64,000 nt of DNA from Asparagopsis taxiformis (GCA_030407315.1 JALQPE010002123.1:121549-185548), one strand, 5' to 3'; counted from the first letter of the stretch, positions 52,024-62,217 are shown. The notes: generated by a model from the letters alone, not told the origin. Program-made: numbers and translations.

Positions 52024-53455
52024 CATTGAAAATTCTAGATTCATCTCCGATCTCTTCCTCTCGTCATACAGTTACAACAAAGCACTGTTGAAGGACATAT
52101 TTGGGCCCGAACCCTGTTCGGCTATGGTCCATGTTGGGATATTCATACCCCTCTTCTCCTTCCTGGCCAATCGGCTCCGCTCCGTTGGGATATCCATATA
52201 ACCAGGCGACATGCCAACTCTAGTGTCTGCGCAGGCACAACATTCTTTATAGTCTAATAGTCCATAGCCTATGGAGAATGTTGTACCAGCGCTGGCAGTA
52301 GCTGGCGTTGAGAGGCGCGCTGGGTACTGGGACATCCGCACAGAGCGGAGCTGATTGGTCAGGGAGGAGAAGAGGTCAAAGACCGAGGCGTCACACACAT
52401 GTATGACATAATGCTTGTGCAGCCAATCATTTGGAGTCCGCGTTGTAGATATTGCGGTAAACAAGCACTCTGTATTGTTGGAACCAGTCGTCTCCCATGT
52501 GTGCCATCTCTCCAGAACAAGTTCTGTCCTGTGCTGAACGTTCTCAACTGCTCTGCAGCCAACAAAGCCGCAATGAGTGGCAGCCTGGTTCGAAATTAAC
52601 CGCGTCGTCAGATTACGGTCAACAATGCTGGTTGAATATAAACGTGGCCTGCTAGTATAACTTTCGAAAAAGTACCTATCATAGGGCCCTAATGAATCAT
52701 GATGAGAAAGACAAGTTGTACTACTTCCGTAACGATGCGCTGGAGCGCAGAGGACCTTAAATGACTCCCGAAATAGCTCATACTCTTGCGAAATAGTATT
52801 TCCAGAGTCTAACGGGTGTTCGTTATTTCGCCATGTCTGTGTATTGCCGTACACCCGTATGGAACATTTTCTTTGCGTTTTCATGGTTTAGTCTTTTCCG
52901 ACTTTCTTTGGTCCCAGCTCAGCTCTCGTCTTTCATCAAGAGCTCAATTCCTCAACATGTCTGGCGGCGGTTTACTCCATGAAGCAGAAAAGCGGAGATT
53001 TCCTCGCCGGTATCGCAGCCTACTGAATTCGCTGAAAGCGCATTGTGTATGCAGTGTTGCGTGTATGCAAGAGCGTACCGTCGCGAATTTACCCTAAACT
53101 GTGTACACTAATCTGCTACATTTGCGAGCGGAGTCCATAAAGAAGTTTTCGAACGCTTGGGGCGTATCGGATGCACTTGTAATACGCGTGTATAATGTTC
53201 CAGCTCGCGTGTGAGAGGTGCTTTTTCCGGATACATCTCATGTATGTCACAAATTTATTGGACAAGAGCAGCTAGTACGAATATAGTTTTCGCTTCGACA
53301 AGTTGTGTCCAGCGTTTCAAGGCAACCATCCTACTAGCTTGTATTTCAGGAATCCCAATATAACAAACCGAACCTTGTCGACTATCTCACCGGGCTATTG
53401 CAGAAACTTTCAACGGCGGCCTTCCAGTTTTTCCACTCCATTGTGACACCAAAGC
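52024..53455. other. Upstream region of the Cys-rich gene
   Basis: This segment is shared with 36476-37763 of copy 1 but for small indels and the MITE-like insertion. No gene is supported. It probably contains the promoter of the gene at 53456; a TATA-like TATATATG lies near 53484, inside the coding start, so it does not help. Confidence 0.4.
52124..52272 (-). repeat. MITE-like insertion absent from duplication copy 1
   Basis: The insert is the inverse of 39232-39354 and is bounded by GGCTATGG and CCATAGCC, which form a short terminal inverted repeat. Copy 1 of the duplication has no such segment at the matching place (about 36575). Confidence 0.65.
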
Positions 53456-54751
53456 ATGGGACACTTCGGCCCAAAGAAATTTCCTATATATGTATACTTG
53501 GTCTTAGCTTTTCTCTATTGCACGACAAGTTCAACCGCTTCCAGCCGTCATCATGCTGATACAAGTGTACTGAGGAAACTTAACACAATCCACCAAAAGA
53601 CGTATGAGGAATCAAGAAATGTTCAAATCTCGCAACGACATCCAAACAAACCCGTTTGGAATCAAAGGTACTTTCACAAACTAGTGAATCGCATCCACCA
53701 CCTTCGACACAACCCCACAGAGGATACTGGCCTCCAACACATAAACCGCCAAGCCAATGGTTTTAGTGGTGACCGTTGCGACACAGATGCAGATTGCGTG
53801 GAACCACGAAAGTGCATTGCTATAGAAGATGAAGAGATAGTGAATTGCAATGATTCTGGAGAGTGTATCTGCTTACCAGAAGCACTAACTGATTCGGTGT
53901 GCTCATGTAATAATCTGGAATGTCTTGATGGGGATGTTTGTGTCGGTGTAGGAGACGAAGGTGGTTCCTTGTGCGTTGCAACTGATAATGAAAATTTCAC
54001 ACCGCTAGAATGCATATCTCCATCTCCATCTCCATCTCCGTCAGTTTCCGAATCTACTCGGCCAGGTGAAGGAAATTCATTCAACGGCGATCCATGTGAA
54101 GTTAATCTCGACTGTGCAGGTGGGCGAGTGTGTGTTGATAGAGTGAACAATGAAACAGTACCTTGCGCCAGTCCGTCAGGATGTTTCTGTATTCCTATCA
54201 ATCGGAATGACCTTTTATGTTCGTGCGAGAATCCAGAATGTCTAGAAGGAGATAGGTGTTCGGATTTTGGAGACGATGTGATCGGATGTGTTTCCACCAA
54301 CCTAGAAGGGGTGTCTCCTCTAGTCTGTGAGACTGCCTCTGCCTCTCCGTCTCCTGGACCTTCTGGACCGATAATTACGCAGATAACAAGACCACCGCCT
54401 CCGCGCCCAACCCCTCCTGATTGTATCGATGCTAAGGCTCTTTCACACATGGATAGATTGCAACTGCTGTATGAACCACATGTGGTCAGTCGAGTTCTCT
54501 GCGACAAATTTGGTAGTTGTGCTACTGCGGGGCATATTGTTTTCTACAAAGGCACACCGATGATGATGATGAAGTATTGCGAAAAAGTTGGGTGTGAATC
54601 ACGAGTCATTGAGGTGAACAGCCCTCGATATCAACGAGGAATGCGCTTACCTTCGAAAACTGCTGACTTGGAGTACAGTGTTTTTGCTGCAAGATATGGC
54701 ACAAGAGCAGAAGAGGTAGCACTGGTCACCGCTATTCGTCTTGGGCTTTGA
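53456..54751 (+). CDS. Secreted Cys-rich protein with two 12-cysteine modules
   Basis: 431 residues from an ATG at 53456. A hydrophobic segment (IYVYLVLAFLYC, about residues 11-22) after KK suggests a signal peptide. Residues 30-100 are basic and His/Asn-rich. Two modules follow, residues 108-186 and 214-291, each with 12 cysteines at almost identical spacing (6, 6, 11, 6, 2, 10, 2, 5, 6, then 11 or 10, then 13). They are joined by Ser-Pro runs (PSPSPSPSVSES; ASPSPGPSG, RPPPPRPTPP). The last domain (323-431) has five cysteines and a conserved-looking core (GSCATAGHIVFYKGTPM, RVIEVNSPRYQRGMRLPS, AARYGTRAEE). I cannot name the family. Extracellular matrix or cell-wall localisation is inferred from signal peptide, disulfide-type modules and Pro linkers. 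Its tandem copy is dead. Confidence 0.85.
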   Translation: MGHFGPKKFPIYVYLVLAFLYCTTSSTASSRHHADTSVLRKLNTIHQKTYEESRNVQISQRHPNKPVWNQRYFHKLVNRIHHLRHNPTEDTGLQHINRQANGFSGDRCDTDADCVEPRKCIAIEDEEIVNCNDSGECICLPEALTDSVCSCNNLECLDGDVCVGVGDEGGSLCVATDNENFTPLECISPSPSPSPSVSESTRPGEGNSFNGDPCEVNLDCAGGRVCVDRVNNETVPCASPSGCFCIPINRNDLLCSCENPECLEGDRCSDFGDDVIGCVSTNLEGVSPLVCETASASPSPGPSGPIITQITRPPPPRPTPPDCIDAKALSHMDRLQLLYEPHVVSRVLCDKFGSCATAGHIVFYKGTPMMMMKYCEKVGCESRVIEVNSPRYQRGMRLPSKTADLEYSVFAARYGTRAEEVALVTAIRLGL

Positions 54752-54918
54752 TGAGTGTCTAGCTGGGTTATCATAGAGCATGTAAGACGATCTGTCTGTT
54801 TTGGAAAACACTAGACGTCAAGCTGGGAGAGTGAAATATGTCAACGTCGAGTGCCAACCGTTATTAGCCGTATTAATTTAACTATGGGAAGGGTGTAGTA
54901 CGAATTGTTTCTCAGCTA

Positions 54919-54995
54919 TCTATGTTAGACTATAAAGAATGTTGTGCCTGCGCAGACACTAGAGTTGGCATGTCGCCTGGTTATATGAATATCCC
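54919..54995 (+). repeat. Truncated MITE-like repeat after the Cys-rich gene
   Basis: Shares TTAGACTATAAAGAATGTTGTG through GTCGCCTGGT with 39232 onward, then diverges. Confidence 0.55.
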
Positions 54996-55150
54996 AACAT
55001 CCCATATGGGATTGCCATGGGAATTTTGTGCGCGGAGTAGTGCAGAGAGAGCGGTGCTGCCACGGAACCCACGTTTATCACACGCCGCCCAGGGAGCATG
55101 TGCAATGTCTTACAGTGGAAAACAAATGTAGTGAATAGTTCTAGCAATTT

Positions 55151-55692
55151 TGTTACGGCGATGTAAAAGTTGAACTAAAAGAGTCACGGTTCGCCGTGCC
55201 GTAACGCGGTGTGCAAAAGACAGTTGTCTTGAAAGTTTTACTCAGAGATATGAGCTCATATCTGGACGAGATCGTGAGCGGATGTAGCAGTAGAAATCCC
55301 TCAGATTGTGTACTTCGCGGACATCCACGCCTGAAATGAATGTGTATACGGGATAGCTGAGTGGTAGTTGTTTTCGTTGAATGATCGTTGATGCCCCCGA
55401 TCCCCCAAGACCGGAGTTGACCATGCCTTTTTATACCCACACATAAAATTGTAGTTCGATGTCGAACTAATTCTAGAAAATACTAATCAAATAAAATTAT
55501 GTCATCAAAATAAATCTAACATGATGCTATCATGACATCACTCGATAACATAGCCAACTAGATACTTGTAGGCGTAACAGCAAGTTACTTTCTAGCAGCC
55601 TATAGTATATGAGTAAACTTAGTGTAACTTGTAGTGTCTAGAATACACTAGTTTATGCTGGCCATTGCTGGCATCAGCATTAGTTCGTTACA
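55151..55692 (-). repeat. 3' LTR of gypsy Q
   Basis: 542 bp. Bases 55332-55692 match 60969-61329 almost perfectly; 55151-55331 have no match in the 5' LTR apart from the last few bases. Confidence 0.88.
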
Positions 55693-55732
55693 CTATTCCC
55701 CCCCCACACAGTTGACGTCCTCGTCAACCCAC

Positions 55733-58700
55733 TTATTCATCATGATATTCCGGTAGAATATTCTTCTTCCGAATGTATTCCAGCCATAGTCCAGTCTTCG
55801 TGCCGTCCCTATCTATGAAATCCCTCGTAGGTTGCCATGAAGCATCATGCGTAGGACTACCTTTCATCAAGGTTAGGAACTGATATCCTCTTCCTCGCTT
55901 TCTATGATTCAAGATAGCTTCAACCTCGATTTCATCACCTTCAACAGCAGGGACAGGGGCCGGTACGGGAGGTATAGGAGCAGCAATATCATCCGGTTGT
56001 TCTACATGAGGAATCGTGTGGCTGACATTAACAACAGGATGAATCTTAATATGATCAGGAAGATCCAACCTAACTGCATTTTTGCCAATTAATTCCTTCA
56101 CTACAAACGGGCCAAAACGTCTTGCTGTCAACTTCTCCTTTTCCTGAGACTGGGAGTAAGCATCTCGGAACAAAGACCTGTTAATCCATAACTTGGATCC
56201 CACCTCATAGTCTGGATCCTTGAACTTTCTGGACGCATACGCACTCTGTGCTGCTTTCGCAATGGTGTAAGAGTACTTAGCATCTTCAAGAGAAGCTTTA
56301 AGCCGTTTCTTGAAGTCCTCAACACTTTGCACAGGTACTTCGTTTCCAGAAACCAAGTCCAAAGGAGACTTTGGAATCCATCCCAGGTCCAGCTCAAAAG
56401 GTGACATACCCAGATATTCAGAAACAGCAGAATTGTAGGAAAACTCTGCAGCTGGTAGAAGTTCATCCCAATTGTCTTGGTTATAGGAACAATAGCACCG
56501 AAGATAGTTCTCAATCATCCGATTCATTATTTCTGACGTACCATCCGTCTGTGGGTGCCTGCTCGTAGACATCTTGAGCTTAACGCCACATAGTTCCATC
56601 AAACAATCCCAAAACTTGGATGTAAACTTTCTATCTCGATCCGATACCACATTGTCGGGAAGTCCATGAAGCTTGAATATGTTGGAGAAGAATGCATTCG
56701 CAACATCCTCGGCAGTGTCTGTACCTTTTGCCTTAATAAAATGAACTCTTCTCGTCAACCGGTCTACCCAGGTAGTTATGGCATCATAACCGTCTTTTGT
56801 CTTGGGTAGACTTACGATAAAGTCAGTTGCTAGAGATCCCCATCTTCTCTCAGGAACCTCTAAAGATGCTGGATCAGTCAACTTCTTCTGATTAGAGTCT
56901 TTGTATTGCTGACACTTCATGCATCCCTCCACATACTTCCGGACATCTCGGGCTTTGTGTCTCCAATGGAACTTTTCAAGTCTTGCCAGCGTCTTCAAGA
57001 ACTTGAAATGACCGCTTATCTTAGAGTCATGTGCCATTTGCAAAATACTGGACACAGACCTTCTCGGTACACACAACTTTCCATTGTAAAATAGCCTCGC
57101 CCGTTCACGACAAAACAATGGTATAATCTTTTCCAGCTTCCGTTTCTGAATCTCATCTTCAGGAAAATCTCCTTCCATGGCTCTTACCACTGGTCCGAAG
57201 AACTGATCATCATCGTATCGGGTTACAAGTTCCTCAAAATTGATTTCAGGCACTTCAATATTGGTAAATGAAGCATTCCGCCCATTTATAACTTGAGGAG
57301 CCCTTGATAAAACATCACCCAATACATGAATCTTGCCAGGTTTGAGGGTTATCGGGAATATACCAAAGTTACCCAGAGTTTCCAACCACCTCGCTTCTTT
57401 TCGACTCAACTTGGCTTTCGAAAAGAAACTCTTTAGCACTTGGTTGTCTGTGAATATTTCAAATTCAACTCCTTCGAGGTAACATCGAAATCTTTCCAAG
57501 AAACAAATCAAAGCCAAAAGTTCTCTATCATTCGCTGTATAGTCTGCCTCAGTGGACGATAACTTCTTTGAGTAGAAGGCAATAACACGATCCTTCCCAT
57601 TCTCGTCCAGCTGAGTTAGCGTACCACCAACAGCGAGCTGAGATGCATCAACATGACCTCGGAAGGCCTTTCTCCAATCAGGTGCAACTAATATTGGAGC
57701 CTGAATCATTGCATCCTTCAACTTTTGGAAAGCTTTGTCACAGATTTCATCCCATTTTCCAATACCCTTTTCTTTCTTCGTCAAATCCGTCAATGGAGCC
57801 GCAATCCCAGAGAATTTTGGAATAAACCTTCGGAAAAACTGTAAGAGACCAAGGAAACTTCTCAACTCTGTTAATGATTTCGGTGTTGGCCAGGTTTTAA
57901 GTACGTCAACCTTTTCAGGATTAACCTTGATGCCGTCTCTACCAACCAAAAATCCCAAGAAGTCGATCTCTGTCTGAAAGAATTTACATTTCTTTGGAGA
58001 AACGTACAATTCATTTCTCTTCAGACGTTCCAATACAGTTTCCAAATTCCGAAAATGGTCTTCTTCCGTTTTGCTGAATACCAGTAGATCATCCATGTAA
58101 ACAACCAAGAAAACATCAATACAATCATAGAAAATCTGGTTCATCAAGGTCTGGAACGTAGCAGGAGCGTTACACAGACCCATAGGCATTACAAGATATT
58201 CGAACTGCCCATATTTTGTATTGAACGCTGTTTTCTCGATGTCTTCCGGCTTCACCCTGATCTGATGGAACCCCGTCTTGAGGTCTAGCTTTGAAAAATA
58301 TTTTGATCCCCCAAGGCGATCAAACATTTCATCAGATCTCGGCAATGGAGCATTGTTCCTCTTCGTGATTCGATTCAAAGCTCGATAATCGACTACTCCA
58401 CGAAGCTTGTCTTTCTCTTTGACAAAGAACAGCGGAGCCCCATATGGTGACTTACTTGATCTTATCTTTCCTTTCTTCAGCAGTTCCTCGACATATTCCT
58501 TAGCTGCTCTTAATTCAGCGGGAGACAGCTGAAATAGAGGTCTAAGTGGAGGTTTTGCATCTTTCTGAACATCGATCGCGTGATCTACTGTTCGCTTTGG
58601 AGGAAGTCCATCTGGAAGATCACTTCTGAACACTTCCTGGTACTTTTCAAGTAACTTCCCCAACCTCTCACTATGTTTGGAACCTTTCATTCCCTGAATA

Positions 58701-59437
58701 TTTTCCTTTTCGAACACTTGATAAACTTCAAAGTCATTACTGTTCTTCCTGTTCCGTAACATTCTTCTGAATTTTCTCACTCCAAGATTCGTCACATGAA
58801 TCCTTGGATCATCAGGATCTTTACAGGCATGAAGCAACTGATGGCCACATTTCACAATCCTTTTCTTGTAATCGATAACTGGATTGTGGGCGACATGCCA
58901 TGGCATCCCCAAAAGAACATCATACCTACAATTGGCAACAACCCAATTTGATGTATAGGTATGTGAACCCATATTCAATGTTCCTTTGATGATTACTTCA
59001 GATGCTTCTTCCGTGGAACCTTTTCGAGAGTGTGAGACTTGTATTTTCTCTTTCTGAATCATGAACTTTCCTCGAGATTTCTGCTTCTTCAGAAACTCGG
59101 CCCCTACTACGTTGGTATTGCATCCATCATCCTTCAATACTTTGACTGGTAATCCGTTCAACTTTCCATGGAAAACCAATAATGGATCTACTGGTATAGG
59201 GTCATCAGTAGGGACGCTATCTTTCCCAACAATAGTATTTGATTCAGCTTCCAAGACTCTCTGCTCAACACGGCCCTTCTCCTGCCTTGGAACAGCCCTT
59301 CCTGGCTTTTCTGGTCTCTTAATATGCGCATCAGCGCACCGAACATTCACACTCCTTTCAGGTCCATCCTGAGCGTATAACTTGTTTTTAGGAGGACCAG
59401 CTAGTTTTCCTGTGGAAAGGAACTCGGTGCTCCCCAA
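55733..59437 (-). CDS. pol: Gypsy Q pol: protease, reverse transcriptase, RNase H, integrase, chromodomain
   Basis: 1234 codons without interruption. Protease has KDDGCNTNVV near 103, the DDGC variant known from several gypsy lineages. Reverse transcriptase has FSKLDLKTGFHQIRV and VVYMDDLLVF. RNase H has GHVDASQLAVGG, NDRELLALI and FTDNQVL. Integrase has a zinc region (ISGHFKFLKTLARL, EGCMKCQQ) and core motifs ATDFIVSLP, VSDRDRKFTS and TDGTSEIMNRM. Residues 1160-1225 are chromodomain-like (EVEAILNHRKRGRGYQFL, ASWQPTRDF). The frame overlaps gag by 37 nt in the -1 register and has no ATG in the overlap (its first codon there is TTG), which fits expression by -1 frameshifting. All catalytic residues I looked for are present. 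Confidence 0.94.
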   Translation of the reverse strand: MGSTEFLSTGKLAGPPKNKLYAQDGPERSVNVRCADAHIKRPEKPGRAVPRQEKGRVEQRVLEAESNTIVGKDSVPTDDPIPVDPLLVFHGKLNGLPVKVLKDDGCNTNVVGAEFLKKQKSRGKFMIQKEKIQVSHSRKGSTEEASEVIIKGTLNMGSHTYTSNWVVANCRYDVLLGMPWHVAHNPVIDYKKRIVKCGHQLLHACKDPDDPRIHVTNLGVRKFRRMLRNRKNSNDFEVYQVFEKENIQGMKGSKHSERLGKLLEKYQEVFRSDLPDGLPPKRTVDHAIDVQKDAKPPLRPLFQLSPAELRAAKEYVEELLKKGKIRSSKSPYGAPLFFVKEKDKLRGVVDYRALNRITKRNNAPLPRSDEMFDRLGGSKYFSKLDLKTGFHQIRVKPEDIEKTAFNTKYGQFEYLVMPMGLCNAPATFQTLMNQIFYDCIDVFLVVYMDDLLVFSKTEEDHFRNLETVLERLKRNELYVSPKKCKFFQTEIDFLGFLVGRDGIKVNPEKVDVLKTWPTPKSLTELRSFLGLLQFFRRFIPKFSGIAAPLTDLTKKEKGIGKWDEICDKAFQKLKDAMIQAPILVAPDWRKAFRGHVDASQLAVGGTLTQLDENGKDRVIAFYSKKLSSTEADYTANDRELLALICFLERFRCYLEGVEFEIFTDNQVLKSFFSKAKLSRKEARWLETLGNFGIFPITLKPGKIHVLGDVLSRAPQVINGRNASFTNIEVPEINFEELVTRYDDDQFFGPVVRAMEGDFPEDEIQKRKLEKIIPLFCRERARLFYNGKLCVPRRSVSSILQMAHDSKISGHFKFLKTLARLEKFHWRHKARDVRKYVEGCMKCQQYKDSNQKKLTDPASLEVPERRWGSLATDFIVSLPKTKDGYDAITTWVDRLTRRVHFIKAKGTDTAEDVANAFFSNIFKLHGLPDNVVSDRDRKFTSKFWDCLMELCGVKLKMSTSRHPQTDGTSEIMNRMIENYLRCYCSYNQDNWDELLPAAEFSYNSAVSEYLGMSPFELDLGWIPKSPLDLVSGNEVPVQSVEDFKKRLKASLEDAKYSYTIAKAAQSAYASRKFKDPDYEVGSKLWINRSLFRDAYSQSQEKEKLTARRFGPFVVKELIGKNAVRLDLPDHIKIHPVVNVSHTIPHVEQPDDIAAPIPPVPAPVPAVEGDEIEVEAILNHRKRGRGYQFLTLMKGSPTHDASWQPTRDFIDRDGTKTGLWLEYIRKKNILPEYHDE

Positions 59438-60168
59438 TGAACCTGAGTGTTGTTCGTATTAAGCCTCTTCTTAACTTCCCCTTTGTGCCTGTAAGCTCTA
59501 CAGCCGGGCTTGTGACATACAAAGCTTAGGTTTTCACGAATATCCTTCCTCTTCTGGGCATTCATGGAATGGCTTTTCTCGAAGTTGCCGATCTCCATGG
59601 GAGCGTACCCAGAATAACTTGAAGGAACAATTTTTCCCGAATAGAACCCAGCTCCGTAATAAGCACCATCAACGCTAAGAGCAATGTTTGCAGCGGCATC
59701 AAGGTCCGATGGATTGTTCTTGCGAACATCAAGAAGAATATGAGCCTTAAGACCTTCACAGAAACGAGCCAACTTCTCACCCTCACTCATGTCCTGGATA
59801 TTGATTACGATGTTCCTAAACTCGGAAAGATAGGCAGAAACGCTTGTCTTCTGTTTCAACTTGCTGAGCTTATCGCGCGCTCTAACAGCACTATCTTGAG
59901 GAACAAACTCTTGCATAACCAGGTTTGAGAAGGCCTCCCAGGAATCAGGCGTTTTCGCTCCGTTGACAATGGTAAACCACCAGTTGGCAGCCACCCCTGT
60001 CATGAACGTCGAAGCGAACTCAATAGCTTGTTTCTCGGATATTTCCGCATCCGAGCACACCTGAATGAGAGAAATGTACCTTCCAACAGAGTGCAGCCAC
60101 GTCCGAACAGTAAACGCATCACGCGTTCCATCGAATGTCGGGGGCTTATTGGGCTTCAATAACGACAT
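59401..60168 (-). CDS. gag: Gypsy Q gag
   Basis: 255 residues from the ATG at 60168. A retrotransposon gag domain fills residues 10-165 (KPPTFDGTRDAFTVRTWLHSV; ATFMTGVAANWWF-like stretch; FVPQDSAVRARDKL; FCEGLKAHI). The C-terminal part has a shortened knuckle (FVCHKPGCRAYRHK) without the complete CCHC spacing. The stop at 59401 lies inside the pol frame. I see no canonical slippery heptamer in the 37-nt overlap; GGAAAAC just before the stop is the nearest candidate. Confidence 0.9.
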   Translation of the reverse strand: MSLLKPNKPPTFDGTRDAFTVRTWLHSVGRYISLIQVCSDAEISEKQAIEFASTFMTGVAANWWFTIVNGAKTPDSWEAFSNLVMQEFVPQDSAVRARDKLSKLKQKTSVSAYLSEFRNIVINIQDMSEGEKLARFCEGLKAHILLDVRKNNPSDLDAAANIALSVDGAYYGAGFYSGKIVPSSYSGYAPMEIGNFEKSHSMNAQKRKDIRENLSFVCHKPGCRAYRHKGEVKKRLNTNNTQVHWGAPSSFPQEN

Positions 60169-60366
60169 AATGACAGTGTTCTTCCAAACTCAAAACCTTA
60201 ATTAAAATTCTTTCTTCTTCAACAACAAATTTCCAGTTTCCAATTCTTGAAAGGATTCGTCCTTTGGCGACGGGTCCCCTACCCGTAGAGAGAGGAATTT
60301 CAGCACTCTGATCACACCCACCCCAGGGAATGTGATTCAACGATCCGTTCGGGATATCCCCACCAG

Positions 60367-61329
60367 TTTACGATGTAAACCCTTCGGTGTCCTTACCCTA
60401 TGAGAAAGTTTCTCGAGTCGACCGTACCCAACTTTCCTCAAGTTTTCCTATCTCCTCTCCACCCCTCTTAGTCCAGGTCCTTACCCCTATCAAGCCTGCG
60501 TTACCCGTATCCGTGACCCTGTCGGTCCACCTAGCTAACAGCCAACAAGTGGAATAGGATGTATGGGGAATACAATTGGCGACAGTACAGGACTGGTCAG
60601 AGGATAGTCTTGAGAATCAAGAATCCCTCCAGGAAGCTAAACTTCCGATCTAGGTTCTGTCAGTGGGATGCCTGGCACTCCTGCCTTCAGACACCACCTG
60701 GCCTTCCTGCCCTCAGGTACAACCCGGCTCTCCTGCCCTAGGGTTGACCACTTACAGTCCCTCCTGTAGGCCCTTAGTTACCTGGCACTCCTGCCCTCAG
60801 GTAACCTACCCTTGCTCAGGGGTAGTAGACACTACAGTTCTGACACCTGGCACTCCTGCCCTCAGGTGTTCAGTAACTCCCAAAGATGGCTTTCAGCCAA
60901 GAGCTTGCAGTAGGCCGACGTTTGCCGAACTGCTCACTCAGTGCGCCCGTAGAAAGCGATGCTACCAGTGAAATGAATGTGTATACGGGATAGCTGAGTG
61001 GTAGTTGTTTTCGTTGAATGATCGTTGATGCCCCCGATCCCCCAAGACCGGAGTTGACCATGCCTTTTTATACCCACACATAAAATTGTAGTTCGATGTC
61101 GAACTAATTCTAGAAAATACTAATCAAATAAAATTATGTCATCAAAATAAATCTAACATGATGCCATCATGACATCACTCGATGACATAGCCAACTAGAT
61201 ACTTGTAGGCGTAACAGCAAGTTACTTTCTAGCAGCCTATAGTATATGAGTAAACTTAGTGTAACTTGTAGTGTCTAGAATACACTAGTTTATGCTGGCC
61301 ATTGCTGGCATCAGCATTAGTTCTTTACA
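60367..61329 (-). repeat. 5' LTR of gypsy Q, longer than the 3' LTR
   Basis: The part 60969-61329 matches the 3' LTR. The inner end is uncertain: TTTACATCGTAAAC at about 60367-60380 (minus strand) resembles the 3' LTR end and is followed by TGGTGGGGATATCC, a plausible primer-binding site. If so, about 590 bp here replace about 180 bp of the 3' LTR. Confidence 0.5.
60660..60870. repeat. Five interspersed 23-nt hairpin-ended repeats
   Basis: The unit ACCTGGCACTCCTGCCCTCAGGT-like (written here once as consensus start ACCTGGCACTCC and end CCCTCAGGT) occurs near 60671, 60697, 60724, 60780 and 60844. Its ends ACCTG and CAGGT can pair, so each copy could form a small stem in RNA. Confidence 0.7.
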
Positions 61330-62217
61330 ACACCACATGCTTTTACCAGGAGCTAGCGCAATCACTTCCATATCACAATCCAGTCATTTACAGCTTTAAA
61401 GTGGCCCAGAGTCAGCTACGTTCACCATGATGAACGTGGCTGTATTGGAACATGGGTGCAATCAATTAGCGTCGCTGGAAACATTCACATTTCACATCCA
61501 TAGCGAACCAAGCACGGCAAGTATGCGGCGTTTCTATGATGACAGAATGTTTCATATTGAAATTGAACGCTACCAGAGCATCCAAAGGGATACTTTCGAT
61601 CGCTCAGATACGCTGTTTCTGCGCAGATCTGCAGGTCATATATGAAATAGTGTTACGAAAGTAATATTAGGATGCGAGATAACATCGCTGCAGTCAAATC
61701 GTCAAGAAATTATCAAAGAAAGAGATGTACTAAAGTGGAAACATAGAAGGGCGAAAAGAACGGGCGATACTTGCATCTTTTGTATTAGTATATATTAATG
61801 TTGGTAGAATGTCTCATAGTTCTTTAGTAAGCGGTAAGCGATGACATTCCGTCAATATCGTCTACTCCATCATTGCAAATCCAGAAATATTGAGTTTCAT
61901 CGTTCCAAATTGAGATTCGAAACGAGGAAATAGTCGGGTAGGGGGAAAGGAAGGCGGTAGTAGCGCAGAAAGAACCATTGCGTTCTGGAACGAAGTCTTG
62001 AAGGGAAAATAGGATCAAGAAGGATATAACTTTTGGTATGGATTCTTTCCTAGGCTGTGGGATGACAAGAGAAAGGACACAAAGGGAGCATACTATGAAA
62101 AGGTCAAGACTGAAGGTAGGGATCTGCTTATTGGAGTAGTACCGAAGAAGTAGTCTTGACGAATCAATTATTCCTACCCTTCTATTACTTGAAGAAGCAC
62201 AAGAATAAAGCGACTAC
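61330..62217. other. Intergenic, no supported gene
   Basis: A plus-strand 72-codon frame at 61427-61645 is the longest open stretch; it has no recognisable feature. The sequence is A/T-rich and may be decayed transposon DNA upstream of the fragment at 62218. Confidence 0.4.

Larger units (their letters stand above)
39355..54995. repeat. Tandem duplication, copy 2, interrupted by copia T
   Basis: Only 39355-39588 and 52019-54995 belong to the duplicated unit. Between them lies copia T, whose insertion created TTTTG on both sides. In copy 1 the same place reads continuously (about 36471-36480). Confidence 0.88.
55151..61329 (-). mobile_element. Ty3/gypsy chromodomain retrotransposon Q
   Basis: The 3' LTR is 55151-55692 and the 5' LTR ends at 61329; both begin TGTAA(C/A)GAACTAATGC on the minus strand. 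A strong polypurine tract (GTGTGGGGGGGGAATAG) abuts the 3' LTR. Gag and pol are both open, so the coding part is potentially functional. No target duplication is visible. Confidence 0.92.

Noticed and set aside
52072..52884. 270-codon minus frame upstream of the Cys-rich gene
   Set aside because: It runs through the MITE-like insertion that copy 1 lacks, and the matching frame of copy 1 is interrupted, so coding function is unlikely.
60660..60870. Spaced direct repeats considered as a CRISPR-like array
   Set aside because: Units are imperfect, spacing is irregular, the host is eukaryotic, and the block lies in a retrotransposon leader.
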